Shown in pieces: positions 29,960 through 40,607 of a stretch of DNA of 64,000 nucleotides. The stretch covers positions 62,001 to 126,000 of the forward strand of contig NZ_VXCA01000007.1 of the NCBI RefSeq assembly GCF_011369485.1, read 5' to 3'. The stretch is from Pseudomonas atagonensis (lineage in GTDB: Bacteria; Pseudomonadota; Gammaproteobacteria; Pseudomonadales; Pseudomonadaceae). Each line of letters begins with the position of its first letter. Position 1 is the first letter of the stretch. Made by a program: the position numbers and the translations under genes. The notes beneath the pieces are model-generated. The model did not search any database and was not told where the DNA came from. It was given only the letters and a program-made list of their open reading frames with translations.

Positions 29960-29996
29960 TTTCAGAAACAACAAAGCCGCCCGAAGGCGGCTTTGT
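29960..29996 (-). terminator. Intrinsic terminator of accBC
   Basis: On the minus strand ACAAAGCCGCC pairs perfectly with GGCGGCTTTGT around a TTCG tetraloop, followed by TGTTTC. It lies 17 bases after the accC stop. A textbook strong stem; the T-run is short. Confidence 0.9.
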
Positions 29997-30013
29997 CAGG
30001 TGCGGGCTGAAGC

Positions 30014-31372
30014 TTAGTGCTTCTCGCCAGCCAGCTTGTGCTCGAGGTAGTGAATGTTCACACCGCCCTTGCAGAAGCCTTCGTCGCGAACCAGATCACG
30101 GTGCAGCGGGATGTTGGTCTTGATCCCGTCAACCACGATTTCGTCCAGGGCATTGCGCATGCGTGCCATGGCTTCGTCGCGGGTGGCGCCGTAAGTGATC
30201 AGCTTGCCGATCAGCGAGTCGTAGTTCGGCGGAACCGCATAACCGCTGTACAGGTGCGAATCGACGCGAACGCCGTTGCCGCCTGGGGCGTGGAAATGCT
30301 TGACCGTGCCCGGGCTCGGCATGAAGGTTTTCGGGTCTTCAGCGTTGATCCGGCATTCCAGCGAGTGACCGCGGATAACCACGTCATCCTGCGTGTACGA
30401 CAGCTTGTTGCCAGCGGCGATGCTGAGCATCTCCTTGACGATGTCGATACCGGTGACCATTTCCGAAACCGGGTGCTCCACCTGAACACGGGTGTTCATT
30501 TCGATGAAGTAGAAACGACCGTTCTCGTAAAGGAACTCGAACGTGCCGGCGCCACGGTAGCCGATGTCGATGCACGCCTTGACGCAGCGAGCCAGAACTT
30601 CCTGGCGCGCCTGCTCGTCGATGCCCGGTGCCGGCGCTTCTTCGAGAACCTTCTGGTGACGACGTTGCAGCGAGCAATCGCGGTCGCCCAGATGGATGGC
30701 GTGACCCTGGCCGTCGGACAGCACCTGCACTTCGACGTGACGCGGGTTGGTCAGGAATTTTTCCAGATAGACCATCGGGTTGCCGAACGCTGCACCCGCT
30801 TCGGAGCGGGTCAGTTTCGCCGAGGCGATCAGGTCTTCTTCCTTGTGCACCACGCGCATGCCACGACCACCACCGCCGCCGGCGGCCTTGATGATCACTG
30901 GATAGCCGACTTCACGACCGATGCGCAGTGCCGTTTCTTCGTCTTCCGGCAGTGGGCCGTCAGAGCCTGGAACGGTTGGCACGCCTGCTTCGATCATCGC
31001 GTGCTTGGCCGATACCTTGTCGCCCATCAGGCGAATGGTGTCGGCTTTCGGGCCGATGAAAGCGAAGCCGGAGTTCTCGACCTGCTCGGCAAAGTCGGCG
31101 TTTTCCGCGAGGAAACCGTAACCTGGGTGAATGGCGGTGGCGCCAGTCACTTCAGCGGCAGCGATGATGGCCGGAATGTGCAGGTAAGACTGAGCGGCAG
31201 AAGCCGGGCCGATGCAGACGGATTCGTCTGCCAGACCCAGGTGCATCAGCTCTTTGTCGGCCTTGGAGTAAACGGCGACGGTCTTGATGCCCATCTCTTT
31301 GCAGGCACGCAGAATCCGCAGGGCGATCTCACCGCGGTTAGCGATCAGAACTTTTTCCAACTTCGCAGTCAT
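30014..31372 (-). CDS. accC: Acetyl-CoA carboxylase, biotin carboxylase subunit AccC
   Basis: ATP-dependent carboxylation of biotin on AccB, first half of malonyl-CoA formation. ATG 31372 ([21 protein letters not shown]) gives 452 residues. ATP-grasp features are [19 protein letters not shown], the [20 protein letters not shown] block, [18 protein letters not shown] and the catalytic region [13 protein letters not shown]. It follows accB after 17 bases in the standard accBC operon and ends in a strong terminator. Confidence 0.98.
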   Translation of the reverse strand: MTAKLEKVLIANRGEIALRILRACKEMGIKTVAVYSKADKELMHLGLADESVCIGPASAAQSYLHIPAIIAAAEVTGATAIHPGYGFLAENADFAEQVENSGFAFIGPKADTIRLMGDKVSAKHAMIEAGVPTVPGSDGPLPEDEETALRIGREVGYPVIIKAAGGGGGRGMRVVHKEEDLIASAKLTRSEAGAAFGNPMVYLEKFLTNPRHVEVQVLSDGQGHAIHLGDRDCSLQRRHQKVLEEAPAPGIDEQARQEVLARCVKACIDIGYRGAGTFEFLYENGRFYFIEMNTRVQVEHPVSEMVTGIDIVKEMLSIAAGNKLSYTQDDVVIRGHSLECRINAEDPKTFMPSPGTVKHFHAPGGNGVRVDSHLYSGYAVPPNYDSLIGKLITYGATRDEAMARMRNALDEIVVDGIKTNIPLHRDLVRDEGFCKGGVNIHYLEHKLAGEKH

Positions 31373-31389
31373 CAAAGGCTCTCCGCAGT

Positions 31390-31851
31390 TCAAACGATGG
31401 TGAACAGCGGTTGGTCGTACTCAACCGGCTGGCCGTCTTCGACGAGGATGGATTCGATCACACCGCTGGTTTCAGCTTCGATGTGGTTCATCATCTTCAT
31501 GGCTTCGACGATGCACAGGGTGTCGCCTTTCTTCACGGTCTGGCCGACTTCAACGAAGGCTGGCGAGGTTGGCGAAGACTTGCGGTAGAAGGTACCTACC
31601 ATTGGCGAACGGGCCACGGTGCCGTTCAGGGCTGGAGCAGCGGCAGCAGCCGGCGCAGCAGCAACTGGAGCAGCAGCGGCGGCAGGTGCAGCGGCCGGAG
31701 CCTGCATCGGCGCCGGCGCGTAGTACTGCTGAGCCGGGGTCTTGCTGTGACGGCTGATACGTACGGACTCTTCGCCTTCCTTGATCTCGAGCTCGTCGAT
31801 GCCGGACTCTTCCAGCAATTCGATCAGTTTCTTAACTTTACGGATATCCAT
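31390..31851 (-). CDS. accB: Biotin carboxyl carrier protein AccB
   Basis: Carrier of the carboxylated biotin for acetyl-CoA carboxylase, 153 residues. The N-terminal helix is [22 protein letters not shown] long Ala/Pro-rich flexible linker follows (about 50-78). The biotinyl domain has the biotinylated Lys in [14 protein letters not shown]. The end YDQPLFTIV is typical. It is upstream of accC and 48 bases after aroQ. Confidence 0.98.
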   Translation of the reverse strand: MDIRKVKKLIELLEESGIDELEIKEGEESVRISRHSKTPAQQYYAPAPMQAPAAAPAAAAAPVAAAPAAAAAPALNGTVARSPMVGTFYRKSSPTSPAFVEVGQTVKKGDTLCIVEAMKMMNHIEAETSGVIESILVEDGQPVEYDQPLFTIV

Positions 31852-31899
31852 GAATCATCAACTCCCAAGGGTCGGTCAGGGGCGTTTAACGCTTGTAGT

Positions 31900-32352
31900 T
31901 CAAGCCGTTGCCTGTGTTTCAAGCTGTTCTAGCGCAGCCTCCAGGGCCAGTCGGTAACCGCTGGCGCCAAGGCCGCAGATCACTCCCACCGCTACGTCGG
32001 AGAAGTAAGAGTGATGGCGGAAAGGTTCGCGTTTGTGCACGTTGGACAAATGCACTTCGATGAATGGGATGCTCACTCCCAGCAGCGCGTCACGTAATGC
32101 GACACTTGTATGCGTAAAAGCTGCTGGATTGATCAGAATGAAATCCACACCTTCGCCGCGTGCAGCGTGGATGCGATCGATCAATTCGTACTCGGCATTG
32201 CTTTGCAGATACAGCAGATGGTGGCCGGCTTCACGGGCGCGGCGTTCCAGATCCTGATTGATCTGCGCCAGGGTCGTCGACCCATAGGTGCCCGGTTCGC
32301 GGGTGCCGAGCAGGTTCAGGTTGGGGCCGTGCAGCACCAGTAGCGTTGCCAT
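31900..32352 (-). CDS. aroQ: Type II 3-dehydroquinate dehydratase AroQ
   Basis: Third step of the shikimate pathway. ATG 32352 gives the family start ([20 protein letters not shown]), 150 residues. Active-site elements are the loop RxxxYG (REPGTYG) with its Tyr, [20 protein letters not shown], and the catalytic His region [19 protein letters not shown]. It is upstream of accB on the same strand, as in P. aeruginosa. Confidence 0.97.
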   Translation of the reverse strand: MATLLVLHGPNLNLLGTREPGTYGSTTLAQINQDLERRAREAGHHLLYLQSNAEYELIDRIHAARGEGVDFILINPAAFTHTSVALRDALLGVSIPFIEVHLSNVHKREPFRHHSYFSDVAVGVICGLGASGYRLALEAALEQLETQATA

Positions 32353-32484
32353 CTGCGTTGTCCTTGTCATGAGTGAGCAAAGTTCAGAACCCGGCGACTA
32401 TGCCGCAAAGACTTTGTGACTGTCCAGTTCTATGCAATAGCCAGCACGATGGCCGATGTTTGCGCAAAATATGTGACCGAGTGA

Positions 32485-34239
32485 TTAAATCGAGTCACTC
32501 GCTTTGGCGACACGTTCCGCGAAGTCCCGCGCATTGATCTCGCCGATCACCCTTGCTTCGCGGCGTTCGTTGCCGTCGCGACCGAAGAACATCAGCGCTG
32601 GCGGGCCGAACAGGTTGTAGCGATCAAGCAGCGTGCGCTGTTCGGCATTGCTTGCGGTAATGTCGAAGCGGATCAGTCGATAGCCTTTGAGCTGATAGAC
32701 GACGTTGGCGTCATTCAGCACTTCGTGTTCGATGACTTTGCAGCTGATGCACCAGTCGGCGTACCAGTCGAGCAGCAGCGGCGTGCCGGTGCTTTTCGCT
32801 TCCAGCAGCACGCGATCCAGTTCCGCCGGGGTGCTGACGGTTTGCCATAGGCCACTGTCTTGCGCGGCGCTGTTGTCCTGAACGGTGCGCGGGGCGAGGG
32901 GGTTGAGCGGGTCGGTCTGGCCGCTGAATGCGCCGTACCAGCAGGCCAGTGCGTAGAACAGCAGAAACATTCCGAGCAACTGGCCGAGGCGCTTGCGCGG
33001 TGGTTTGTAGACGAACTCCAGTGCACCGAGAAACAGTCCGACACCGCCGGCCAGCAGGCCAATCAGCAGCAACGTGATCTGCCCCGGGAGCACCCGGCTG
33101 AGCAAGCCGATCGCCAGTCCCAGCAGCAATACGCCAATGCCGTTTTTCACGTACATCATCCACGGCCCGCTCTTTGGCAACCACGCCGCGCCTCCGGTCG
33201 CGACGAGCAATAGCGGCGCGCCCATGCCGAGGCCGAGCATGAACAACTTCAAGCCGCCGCCCAGTGCATCACCGCTGGCACTTATATAAAGCAGCGCGCC
33301 GGCCAGTGGCGCGGAAACGCACGGCGACACCAGCAGGCTCGAAACCACGCCCAGCACGGCTGCGCCCCACAACGATCCGCCTTCGGTGCGCCCGGCGATG
33401 CGGTCGAGACGGCTGCTGATGAAGTGCGGCAGTTTCAATTCGAACACACCGAACATGGCCAGGGCGAACACCGCGAAGAATGTCGCAAACGGTACCAGCA
33501 CCCACGCCGATTGCAGGCGCGCCTGCAGATTCAGTTGCGCGCCAAACAAACCCATCAGCGCGCCAAGCAGGGCAAAACACGCGGCCATCGGCAGCACGTA
33601 GGCAAGCGACAGATTGAAGCCGCGCAAACCACCGACCTGACCGCGCAGTACCACGCCGGAGAGGATCGGCAGCATCGGCAACACGCACGGGGTGAACGTC
33701 AGGCCAAGACCTGCGAGGAAAAACAACGCCAGATCACGCCAGTCCCACGCCGTCGTGGCAGGGGCTGAAACACTGGCGGATGCGCTGCCGGCAATGCTCA
33801 GGCGTTCGGTTTCCGGCGGGTAACACAGACCCTTGTCGGCACAGCCCTGATAGGTGACCGCGAGGGTAAATGCACGGGCCTCTTCGCGGGGAATTTCGAC
33901 GTCGAGGATGCCGTGGTAAACCTCGACATCGCCGAAATACTCGTCATGTTTCTGCTCGCCCTTGGGCAGTTGCGCGGCACCGAGTTTCACCTCGAGCGGG
34001 TCGGCGCGGAACTGGAAACGGTGGCGATACAGGTAGTAGCCATCGGTGGCGACGAAGCGCAGTTTTATCGATTGCGGCGTGCTCTCGACCAGGCTCAACT
34101 GAAACGCTTCGCGTACCGGCAGGAAGTCGGCGCTGTTGTTGACCGAACCCAGCGTGGCGCTGGGTTTGTTGTCGAACAGCCCGGTGGCGTTGGCCGGCAG
34201 GGCGAAGACGAAGAACAGCAGGCAGAGCAGGCGGCGCAT
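32485..34239 (-). CDS. dsbD: Thiol:disulfide interchange protein DsbD (DipZ)
   Basis: Passes electrons from cytoplasmic thioredoxin to periplasmic DsbC, DsbG or cytochrome c maturation. ATG 34239 starts a clear signal peptide (MRRLLCLLFFVFALPANA). The N-terminal alpha domain has its Cys pair in YQGCADKGLCYPP. The eight-helix middle has Cys in TFTPCVLPMLPILSG and VSPCVSAPLAGALLY. The C-terminal thioredoxin domain has DWYADWCISCKVIEHEV. All six redox cysteines are present. Length 584 is normal. Confidence 0.96.
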   Translation of the reverse strand: MRRLLCLLFFVFALPANATGLFDNKPSATLGSVNNSADFLPVREAFQLSLVESTPQSIKLRFVATDGYYLYRHRFQFRADPLEVKLGAAQLPKGEQKHDEYFGDVEVYHGILDVEIPREEARAFTLAVTYQGCADKGLCYPPETERLSIAGSASASVSAPATTAWDWRDLALFFLAGLGLTFTPCVLPMLPILSGVVLRGQVGGLRGFNLSLAYVLPMAACFALLGALMGLFGAQLNLQARLQSAWVLVPFATFFAVFALAMFGVFELKLPHFISSRLDRIAGRTEGGSLWGAAVLGVVSSLLVSPCVSAPLAGALLYISASGDALGGGLKLFMLGLGMGAPLLLVATGGAAWLPKSGPWMMYVKNGIGVLLLGLAIGLLSRVLPGQITLLLIGLLAGGVGLFLGALEFVYKPPRKRLGQLLGMFLLFYALACWYGAFSGQTDPLNPLAPRTVQDNSAAQDSGLWQTVSTPAELDRVLLEAKSTGTPLLLDWYADWCISCKVIEHEVLNDANVVYQLKGYRLIRFDITASNAEQRTLLDRYNLFGPPALMFFGRDGNERREARVIGEINARDFAERVAKASDSI

Positions 34240-34310
34240 GACAATCTCGCGTATCGGAAGTGCGGGCATGATAGCCGAGACTCGCCACCGGGTCTTTTGG
34301 TGCTGAGGGC

Positions 34311-36257
34311 TCAGACGCGGAAGGCTTGCACGGCGGTGTGCAATTGTCCGCCGAGTACCAGTAGGTTTTCGCCTTGCTCGCGTCCTGCACCGATGCGCAG
34401 CAGGTTATCCCCGCCCAGTTGATGAATCCGTTCGCTGTGATCGCGAATCTCGCTGACTGCGCCGCTCTGTTGGGCAGTGATGTCAGCGATGCGGATCGCG
34501 GTATCCGAAATGGTCTGAATCGCGCCGACGATCTTGTCCAGCGCACCGTCCGCCGCTTGCGCCTGATTGGCCGTGGCTTCGGCGTGTTCGACCTGTGCGC
34601 GCATGCCTTCCACCGATTGCCGGGCGGCAGTCTGCAGGCCGGCGATCAGCGTCTGGATCTCCGCCGTCGCACCGGCGGTTCGCTGCGCCAGTGAGCGCAC
34701 TTCCTCGGCCACCACGGCAAAGCCCCGGCCCATTTCCCCGGCGCGTGCCGCTTCGATGGCGGCATTGAGTGCCAGCAGGTTGGTCTGGTCGGCAATCGAG
34801 CGAATCACCGTCAGCACGCCGCCGATGGTCGCCGACTCTTCTGCCAGATGCTCAATCATTTGCGCGTTGCCTTGCACCTCGCCGACCAGCGCGTGCAGAC
34901 CCGTGAGGCTCTGGCCGATGACCGATTGGCCGTGCTCGACAGCCAGACCGGCGTGACGGCTGGCATCGGCGGCCTGACGCGCATCGCCGGCGACCTGTTG
35001 AATGGTCGCCTCCAGCTCGCCAAGGGAATCGCGAATCAGCGCGGTATCACCGGCCTGATGCTCGGCGCCGCTGTGCAAGTCGTTGCTCAGCTCGGCGAGG
35101 GTGCGGCTGCTGCCGGCGACTTGTTCGGCATTGCCGCGAATTGTCCCGACCAGATCCACCAGATACGCGCGCAGGCGATTGAGCGAGGCTTCGATGTCAT
35201 GCAGTTCGCGGTTGGTCTTGCCCAGATGAATGTCGCGACTGAAATCCCCTTCGGCCCAGGTCGACAGCGCCGGAGCAAGGTTGGTCAGGGTGCGTGCCAG
35301 GCGTCGCTGCAAGGTGTCGATCAGCAATGCGATCAACAGGATCAGGCCGATCATCACGCCTTGCATCAGTCGCACTTCACCCTGAATCTGACCGTGTTGA
35401 GCACGCACCACCGGTTCCAGGCCTGCGATGGCCTGCTGCACGGCGGCGATTTTCAGGTGGGTCGCGGTGCTGAGATCGGTGCGTTTCTGGATCTGCTCGC
35501 GGGTGCGCGCCAGCTCCGCCGGGTAACGACCGAGCAGGCTGTTGAGTTCGCGTTTGAGGCCGACACCGGCATCTTCGGCGGCGGCTTTTTCTGTGTTTTC
35601 AATGCCCATCATGGCGGCGAAATCGTCGCTGCCGGATTCGTTGCTGGCGACCACACCGAGCAGGGGCAGGGCGTCGATCAGTTGCGCCTGGGCGCGAATG
35701 TTGTCGACCTCACGCTCAACGTCGACGGCTAGCTCACTGCGCCCGCTACTGACCAGTTTGTCCCGTGCCAGCGACAGTTTGCCCAGATGCTGAGAAGCGT
35801 TGAGCAGCGGCGTCGTATACGTCGCATTGCCGTTGGCGTAGGTGCTGAGCTGATCGAGGCTGGCGCTCAATTCGCGTTCGGCCTGCAACAGCAGCGCTTG
35901 CGGATCACCGGCTAGTTTGCCGGCGGCGAGCAGGTCGGTTTTGCTGAATTCTTGCAGGCTCGACAGGCTCGGGCGCAGGGTGTCGGCGAGGGCGGGTGGC
36001 AGTTCACCGAGTTCCTTCTGCAGGCTGTCGATGGCCTGGCTGGCGCTGCTCAGACGCAGGGCATCGCCGCTGGCGAGGTAGTCCTCGACGTTGCGCGCCA
36101 CCTCGTTCTGAAATTGCTGCGACAGACCCAGGTAGCGCTCCATCAACAGATACGGGCGCTCCAAGGCCTTTTGCGACCACCACAGCGTGGCGCCGAGGGC
36201 CACGCACACGGCGACCAGCAACAGGGTGTTGAGATTGGTGAGCAACTTCAGGCGCAT
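34311..36257 (-). CDS. ctpL: Methyl-accepting chemotaxis protein (CtpL-like)
   Basis: Chemoreceptor of 648 residues. One membrane helix lies at about 5-27, a large helical periplasmic domain of about 270 residues follows, then a second helix ([15 protein letters not shown]), a HAMP region and the MCP signalling domain. The hairpin tip is [38 protein letters not shown]. In P. aeruginosa the gene at this position (PA4844, ctpL) is linked to phosphate-starvation chemotaxis and to aromatic amines. The ligand here is assumed from synteny, not sequence. ATG 36257 is preferred over a start four codons earlier. Confidence 0.88.
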   Translation of the reverse strand: MRLKLLTNLNTLLLVAVCVALGATLWWSQKALERPYLLMERYLGLSQQFQNEVARNVEDYLASGDALRLSSASQAIDSLQKELGELPPALADTLRPSLSSLQEFSKTDLLAAGKLAGDPQALLLQAERELSASLDQLSTYANGNATYTTPLLNASQHLGKLSLARDKLVSSGRSELAVDVEREVDNIRAQAQLIDALPLLGVVASNESGSDDFAAMMGIENTEKAAAEDAGVGLKRELNSLLGRYPAELARTREQIQKRTDLSTATHLKIAAVQQAIAGLEPVVRAQHGQIQGEVRLMQGVMIGLILLIALLIDTLQRRLARTLTNLAPALSTWAEGDFSRDIHLGKTNRELHDIEASLNRLRAYLVDLVGTIRGNAEQVAGSSRTLAELSNDLHSGAEHQAGDTALIRDSLGELEATIQQVAGDARQAADASRHAGLAVEHGQSVIGQSLTGLHALVGEVQGNAQMIEHLAEESATIGGVLTVIRSIADQTNLLALNAAIEAARAGEMGRGFAVVAEEVRSLAQRTAGATAEIQTLIAGLQTAARQSVEGMRAQVEHAEATANQAQAADGALDKIVGAIQTISDTAIRIADITAQQSGAVSEIRDHSERIHQLGGDNLLRIGAGREQGENLLVLGGQLHTAVQAFRV

Positions 36258-36308
36258 GACGGCTACCAACGGCAGAAATGGTAAGCGCCTGAATTTATTG
36301 CGGTTCTG

Positions 36309-37979
36309 TTACAGGGTTATGACCGAATCGGTCGAATCCGATGAAAAAGTGGCACTTTGCTTTGATTCGCGCGCGGTCTGCACGCGATTGCGTCCGGCAC
36401 CTTTGGCGCGGTACAGCGCCTCGTCGGCCTGACTGGCCATCATCAGGCTGTCGCAGTCATCGTGCATCTCGACCACGCCGGCACTGAAGGTGCACCACAA
36501 ATCCTGCGGTTGCGCCGGATAGTGAATTTCGGCAAAGCGCTGGCGGATCTCGTCGAGCACTTTGTGGGCGGCTTCGATATCGGTGTCGGGCATGACGATG
36601 GCGAATTCTTCGCCGCCGTAACGGCCGATGAAGTCGGTTTTGCGCAGGCGCTGTTTGAGAAACAGTGCGAGGCTCTTGATCACCCGGTCACCCATCGGGT
36701 GGCCGTGGCTGTCGTTGACCCGTTTGAAGTGGTCGATGTCGAGCATCGCGAAACTCAGCGGCTTGTTCTCGCGACGTGCGCGGAACGAGCAGTCTTCGAG
36801 CAACTGCAGGATGTGCGTATGGTTGTACAACCCGGTGAGGCTGTCGCGGACCATCCGCGCCTTGAGATTGCGCGCGCGCGCTGCGCGGTTGCGCACGGTG
36901 GTGATCAGGTGGCGTGGCTTGATCGGTTTGGTCAGGAAGTCATCGCCGCCCTCGCTCATCGCGTCGAGCTGCTTGTCCAGATCGTCTTCGGCTGACAGAT
37001 AAATGATCGGCACGCTGACGTAGCGATCATTGTGGCGGATGACTTTGGCCAGTTCGGTGCCAGTGCAGGCCGGCATGTACATGTCGAGGATGATCAAATC
37101 CGGCTGGAAATCCGCCAGTTCGGCCATCGCCTGAATCGGTTCGATCAACGTGCGGGTCACGATCCCTGCGCTGTTGAGCAGACGCTCGGTATGCAAGGCC
37201 TGGGCGCGCGAATCGTCAATGATCAGCACTTTATAAGGTTCGTACTGGGCGACGCAGGTCAGCACTTCGATCTTTTCCAGCAGACTCGAGGCTTCGAGGG
37301 TGCCGGTGAGAAATTCCTGGCCCCCCGCACGCACGGCGGCGAGGCGGGTGGGCGTGTCGGTTTCGTGCAGGCTGAAGAACAGCAGCGGCAGGGGCTCTTC
37401 AAGGCCTACCTGAGCCTCGGCGGCGAGTTTCAGGCCGACGCCGGCCCCGCTGAAATCCACGTCCATCACTATCGCCGCTGGCAGGCGTTCGACCATCGAT
37501 GAGCGAAACGCCGCGACGCTCTCCAGCGCCTGGGCGCTCAAGCCGAAAAATTCCAGTTGTTTGGCCAGACGCTCGGCGCGGTCGTAATCCTGCAGCAATA
37601 CGTAGATCGGTTTGCGCAGTGGCGGCAGGAACGTCTGGTCGAGTTGATCGCCATGCCGCAGGCCGGTGCGGGACAGGCGCTGCATCAAGCGATTGAGGTC
37701 GGTGATCAGACCGCTGCTGAGGCGACCGCGATTGGCATCTACCGCTTCCAGCGACTGGCTGATGTGACGAGCCAGTTGAGTGTGCTCGGGCTGTTCGAAA
37801 CGCTCGGCGAAACGCAGCAGGCGCAGGTTGGCCTCGCTCAGCTCGGCGAGGTCGGCAGTGGACCACTCACTGCGTTGCAGGCGCTGCCATATCTCAAGAA
37901 TCTGACGTGCCTGATGAATTACCCGCTGGGCAAAGTGGTGCTTGAGACGCTCACGGCTGGGGTCTTCTGGCTCGGTCAT
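36309..37979 (-). CDS. gcbA: Diguanylate cyclase GcbA (REC-REC-GGDEF)
   Basis: Makes c-di-GMP; the P. fluorescens and P. aeruginosa homologues promote initial surface attachment. Order: a helical N-terminus that may be an Hpt-like bundle (1-120), a degenerate receiver (124-240), a canonical receiver (249-365, acidic pair 255-256 and phospho-Asp 299), and the GGDEF domain (376-536). The active motif is GGEEF (455-459). An intact inhibitory site RKTD (446-449) stands five residues before it, so product inhibition is expected. It is next to ctpL as in PA4843. Confidence 0.9.
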   Translation of the reverse strand: MTEPEDPSRERLKHHFAQRVIHQARQILEIWQRLQRSEWSTADLAELSEANLRLLRFAERFEQPEHTQLARHISQSLEAVDANRGRLSSGLITDLNRLMQRLSRTGLRHGDQLDQTFLPPLRKPIYVLLQDYDRAERLAKQLEFFGLSAQALESVAAFRSSMVERLPAAIVMDVDFSGAGVGLKLAAEAQVGLEEPLPLLFFSLHETDTPTRLAAVRAGGQEFLTGTLEASSLLEKIEVLTCVAQYEPYKVLIIDDSRAQALHTERLLNSAGIVTRTLIEPIQAMAELADFQPDLIILDMYMPACTGTELAKVIRHNDRYVSVPIIYLSAEDDLDKQLDAMSEGGDDFLTKPIKPRHLITTVRNRAARARNLKARMVRDSLTGLYNHTHILQLLEDCSFRARRENKPLSFAMLDIDHFKRVNDSHGHPMGDRVIKSLALFLKQRLRKTDFIGRYGGEEFAIVMPDTDIEAAHKVLDEIRQRFAEIHYPAQPQDLWCTFSAGVVEMHDDCDSLMMASQADEALYRAKGAGRNRVQTARESKQSATFSSDSTDSVITL

Positions 37980-38414
37980 ATCCTGACTACTAGTTAGGCT
38001 GCATGCTGAGGTCGACTGGTGGCTCTATGCTAGCACCTCTTTTCCCTTAGACGAGTGTCGTACGTCAATAATCTGCAATGCGTCACCATTCAGTTTCTGA
38101 CCGATTGGTTTTGTTTTTGACCTGTTCGTCGTTCAAGTGCCCGTGGATAAGGGGTTTGCTGAGATGTTGGAGGCGCGCTGAATGAATTTCCTGCCACGCT
38201 TGCATCACTGCGCTGAATGGCTTTCGCGATAACTTTCAGTCCCTTGCAGTCATCCTCGGCGGCAAGGCGCATCAGGGATTCCCCTAGTTTTGCCGGATGC
38301 GGCATTCGTCTGCACCATTTGCGGCTTATCTATACTGGCGGGTGCCCCGCCTTGGCACGTTGTTGTATGGTTGTGGTCGAACCGTTGAACCCAAGTGATT
38401 GAAAGGATATCGCC
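37980..38414. other. Divergent intergenic region gcbA / DUF2333 gene
   Basis: A 435-bp spacer that must hold the gcbA promoter (left) and the promoter of the plus-strand DUF2333-NUDIX group (right). Short open frames on both strands here have no ribosome binding site and no recognisable product. GAAAGGATAT just before 38415 is the ribosome binding site of the right gene. Nothing else distinct was seen. Confidence 0.6.
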
Positions 38415-39482
38415 ATGCTGGACTGGAAAAACCGCGCGGGCAGCGCGCCTGAACGTGCCGCCGAGCCCAAGTCGGCCGCTCGCAGCTATGTCGGCGGGCT
38501 GTTGTTCAGCCGTGCGCTGGCCACCCTGGTCGGCATTTATTTAGTGGTGACCGGCGCTCTCGGCTGGTACTGGAGCCAGGAACCCGCGCTGTTTCCGGTG
38601 GCGCAGAATGCTCAAGTGGCTGCCGAAAAAGAAGGCAAGCAGATGGTGATCGGCTACACCACTGTCGAAACCCTGAAGACCGTCGCCGGCACCTTGCTCG
38701 ACAAGCCGGGCGGTTACATTTCCAACGACCGCTTCCCGCCGGGCCTGTGGATGGACAACATGCCGAGCTGGGAATATGGCGTGCTGGTGCAGGTGCGTGA
38801 CCTGACCCGTGCCTTGCGCAAGGACTTCGCCCGTTCGCAATCGCAGTCGGCTGAAGACGCCGATCTGGCCAAGGCCGAACCACGTTTCAACTTCGACAAC
38901 AAGAGCTGGATCCTGCCCTCCAGTGAGTCCGAATATCAGGAAGGCATCAATTCTCTGAGCCGTTATCAGGCGCGTCTGTCTGACCCGACCCAGAAGAACG
39001 CCCTGTTCTACGCCCGCGCCGACAACCTCAACAACTGGTTGGGCGACGTCGGTACGCGTCTGGGTTCGCTGTCGCAACGGCTGTCGGCGAGCGTCGGTCG
39101 CGTGAAACTCAATACCGCGCTGAAAACCGAAGTGCCGGCCGTTGGCGAAGTGCCGCAGGTTGACGAAGAAGTCGTCGAAACCCCATGGATGCAGATCGAC
39201 AACGTGTTCTACGAAGCACGTGGTCAGGCCTGGGCGCTGTCGCACCTGCTGCGCGCCATCGAAGTCGATTTCGCCGATGTACTGGCGAAGAAAAACGCCA
39301 CGGTCAGCGTGCGCCAGATCATTCGTGAACTGGAGGCTTCGCAGGAACCGGTGTGGAGCCCGATGATTCTCAATGGCAGCGGCTTCGGCGTGCTGGCCAA
39401 CCACTCGCTGGTCATGGCCAACTATATTTCCCGGGCCAACGCCGCCGTCATCGATTTGCGTCAACTGCTCAATCAGGGCTGA
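38415..39482 (+). CDS. DUF2333 family membrane protein
   Basis: A 355-residue protein with one transmembrane helix near the N-terminus (ALATLVGIYLVVTGALGWYW). A large, mostly helical domain on the far side follows (KPGGYISNDRFPPGLWMDNMPSWEYGVLVQVRDL is a conserved stretch). It matches DUF2333, a proteobacterial family without an assigned function. A good AAAGGA site precedes the ATG. The NUDIX gene follows after 3 bases, so they are co-transcribed. The homologue in P. aeruginosa has the same position (PA4842). Confidence 0.9.
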   Translation: MLDWKNRAGSAPERAAEPKSAARSYVGGLLFSRALATLVGIYLVVTGALGWYWSQEPALFPVAQNAQVAAEKEGKQMVIGYTTVETLKTVAGTLLDKPGGYISNDRFPPGLWMDNMPSWEYGVLVQVRDLTRALRKDFARSQSQSAEDADLAKAEPRFNFDNKSWILPSSESEYQEGINSLSRYQARLSDPTQKNALFYARADNLNNWLGDVGTRLGSLSQRLSASVGRVKLNTALKTEVPAVGEVPQVDEEVVETPWMQIDNVFYEARGQAWALSHLLRAIEVDFADVLAKKNATVSVRQIIRELEASQEPVWSPMILNGSGFGVLANHSLVMANYISRANAAVIDLRQLLNQG

Positions 39483-39485
39483 GTC

Positions 39486-40043
39486 ATGAGCCAAAGCAAC
39501 AAGGAAGTGGCGCACCGCGCCGCTTCGGATGCCGAACAGATCGCCTGGGTCGACGAGCAGGACAACCTGCTCGGCGCCTTGGTGCGCGCCGACTTGCGTG
39601 AGCGCGGGCTGATCGGTCGCGGCACCTACATCATGTTGTTCAATTCCGCCGGTGAGCTCTGCGTCCATCGGCGTACCTTGAGCAAGGCGATTTATCCCGG
39701 TTACTGGGACGTGGCAGCGGGCGGCATGGTGCAGGCCGACGAGACCTACGCCGAGTCGGCGGCCCGCGAGCTAGAAGAAGAGCTGGGGGTGAGCGGCGTC
39801 GAGCTGACGGCTCATGACCATTTCTTCTTCGAGGACACCGGCAATCGTCTGTGGTGTTCGGCGTTTTCGGCGGTATGGGACGGGCCTTTGATCCTGCAGC
39901 CTGAAGAGGTTCTGGAGGCGCGGTTCATTCCGGTCGATCAGGTGATGCGGGAAATCGAACAAAAGCCTTACTGCCCGGACTCTTTAGCGGCGTTGAAGCG
40001 CTATTTGAAGGCTCAACAAAGCGACGTCGCAAAGAACACATAA
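39486..40043 (+). CDS. NUDIX hydrolase (YfcD-like)
   Basis: A 185-residue NUDIX protein expected to hydrolyse a nucleoside-diphosphate-linked compound or isopentenyl-type pyrophosphate. The Nudix box is perfect: GMVQADETYAESAARELEEE, i.e. G-x5-E-x7-REL-x-EE, followed by LGV. The N-terminal WVDEQDNLLGALVRADLRERGL and VHRRTLSKAIYPGYWDVAAGG resemble the YfcD/IPP-isomerase-like subgroup. The exact substrate is unknown. It is 3 bases downstream of the DUF2333 gene. Confidence 0.92.
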   Translation: MSQSNKEVAHRAASDAEQIAWVDEQDNLLGALVRADLRERGLIGRGTYIMLFNSAGELCVHRRTLSKAIYPGYWDVAAGGMVQADETYAESAARELEEELGVSGVELTAHDHFFFEDTGNRLWCSAFSAVWDGPLILQPEEVLEARFIPVDQVMREIEQKPYCPDSLAALKRYLKAQQSDVAKNT

Positions 40044-40231
40044 ATTGGCGCCGATTGGCACTTAGCATTTGGGTTTTTTGCCGTTACACTGCGCGACCTT
40101 TTTCAAGCTGCACCGGCCTGCTTTTATTGAAGAACCGGTGCAGTAGCGCTGCCCCTGCCTGAGTGGGGCTTCGCGGTCGCACACCTTGCCCAAGGTGGCG
40201 ATCAGTCTTTGTCCTCCCAAGAGGATTGCCG

Positions 40232-40603
40232 GTGGCCAAAAAAGCCGCATCCTTCGCCGCCCTCGGTGGCCTGGTATTTTCCACCGACGCAGGTCGTCAT
40301 TGCCCGGAATGCAGTAAACCGGTGTACGCCTGTATCTGCAAACAAACCGTGATCCCGGCCGGAGACGGCATTGCCCGCGTGCGTCGCGAGAGCAAGGGCC
40401 GTGGCGGCAAGACGGTGACCACCATCACCGGCGTACCGCTGGCCGAAGACGCGCTCAAAGAGTTGGCGACGACGTTGAAGAAACGTTGCGGCACCGGCGG
40501 GGCGTTGAAGGACGGGATCATCGAAATCCAGGGCGATCATGTCGAGCTACTCTTGGCAGAGCTGATCAGGCACGGTTTCAAAGCGAAGAAGTCCGGCGGC
40601 TAG
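40232..40603 (+). CDS. yciH: SUI1/YciH-family translation factor
   Basis: A 123-residue protein related to eukaryotic eIF1, believed to check start-codon selection or bind ribosomes under some conditions. GTG 40232 is the start, with AAGAGGA six bases upstream. The N-terminal part has a CxxC...CxC set (CPECSKPVYACICKQ). The SUI1 domain follows: VRRESKGRGGKTVTTITGVP, LKKRCGTGGALKDGIIEIQG, DHVELLLAELIRHGFKAKKSGG. It is complete. In P. aeruginosa the homologue is PA4840, next to speA. Confidence 0.93.
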   Translation: MAKKAASFAALGGLVFSTDAGRHCPECSKPVYACICKQTVIPAGDGIARVRRESKGRGGKTVTTITGVPLAEDALKELATTLKKRCGTGGALKDGIIEIQGDHVELLLAELIRHGFKAKKSGG

Positions 40604-40607
40604 CAGC

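Noticed and set aside
37980..38414. Two short frames (61 and 71 codons) between gcbA and the DUF2333 gene
   Set aside because: No Shine-Dalgarno sequence, no domain, and they overlap each other on opposite strands.
40044..40100. Sigma-54-like TTGGCACTTAGC before yciH
   Set aside because: The distance from GG to the GC element does not fit the -24/-12 spacing.
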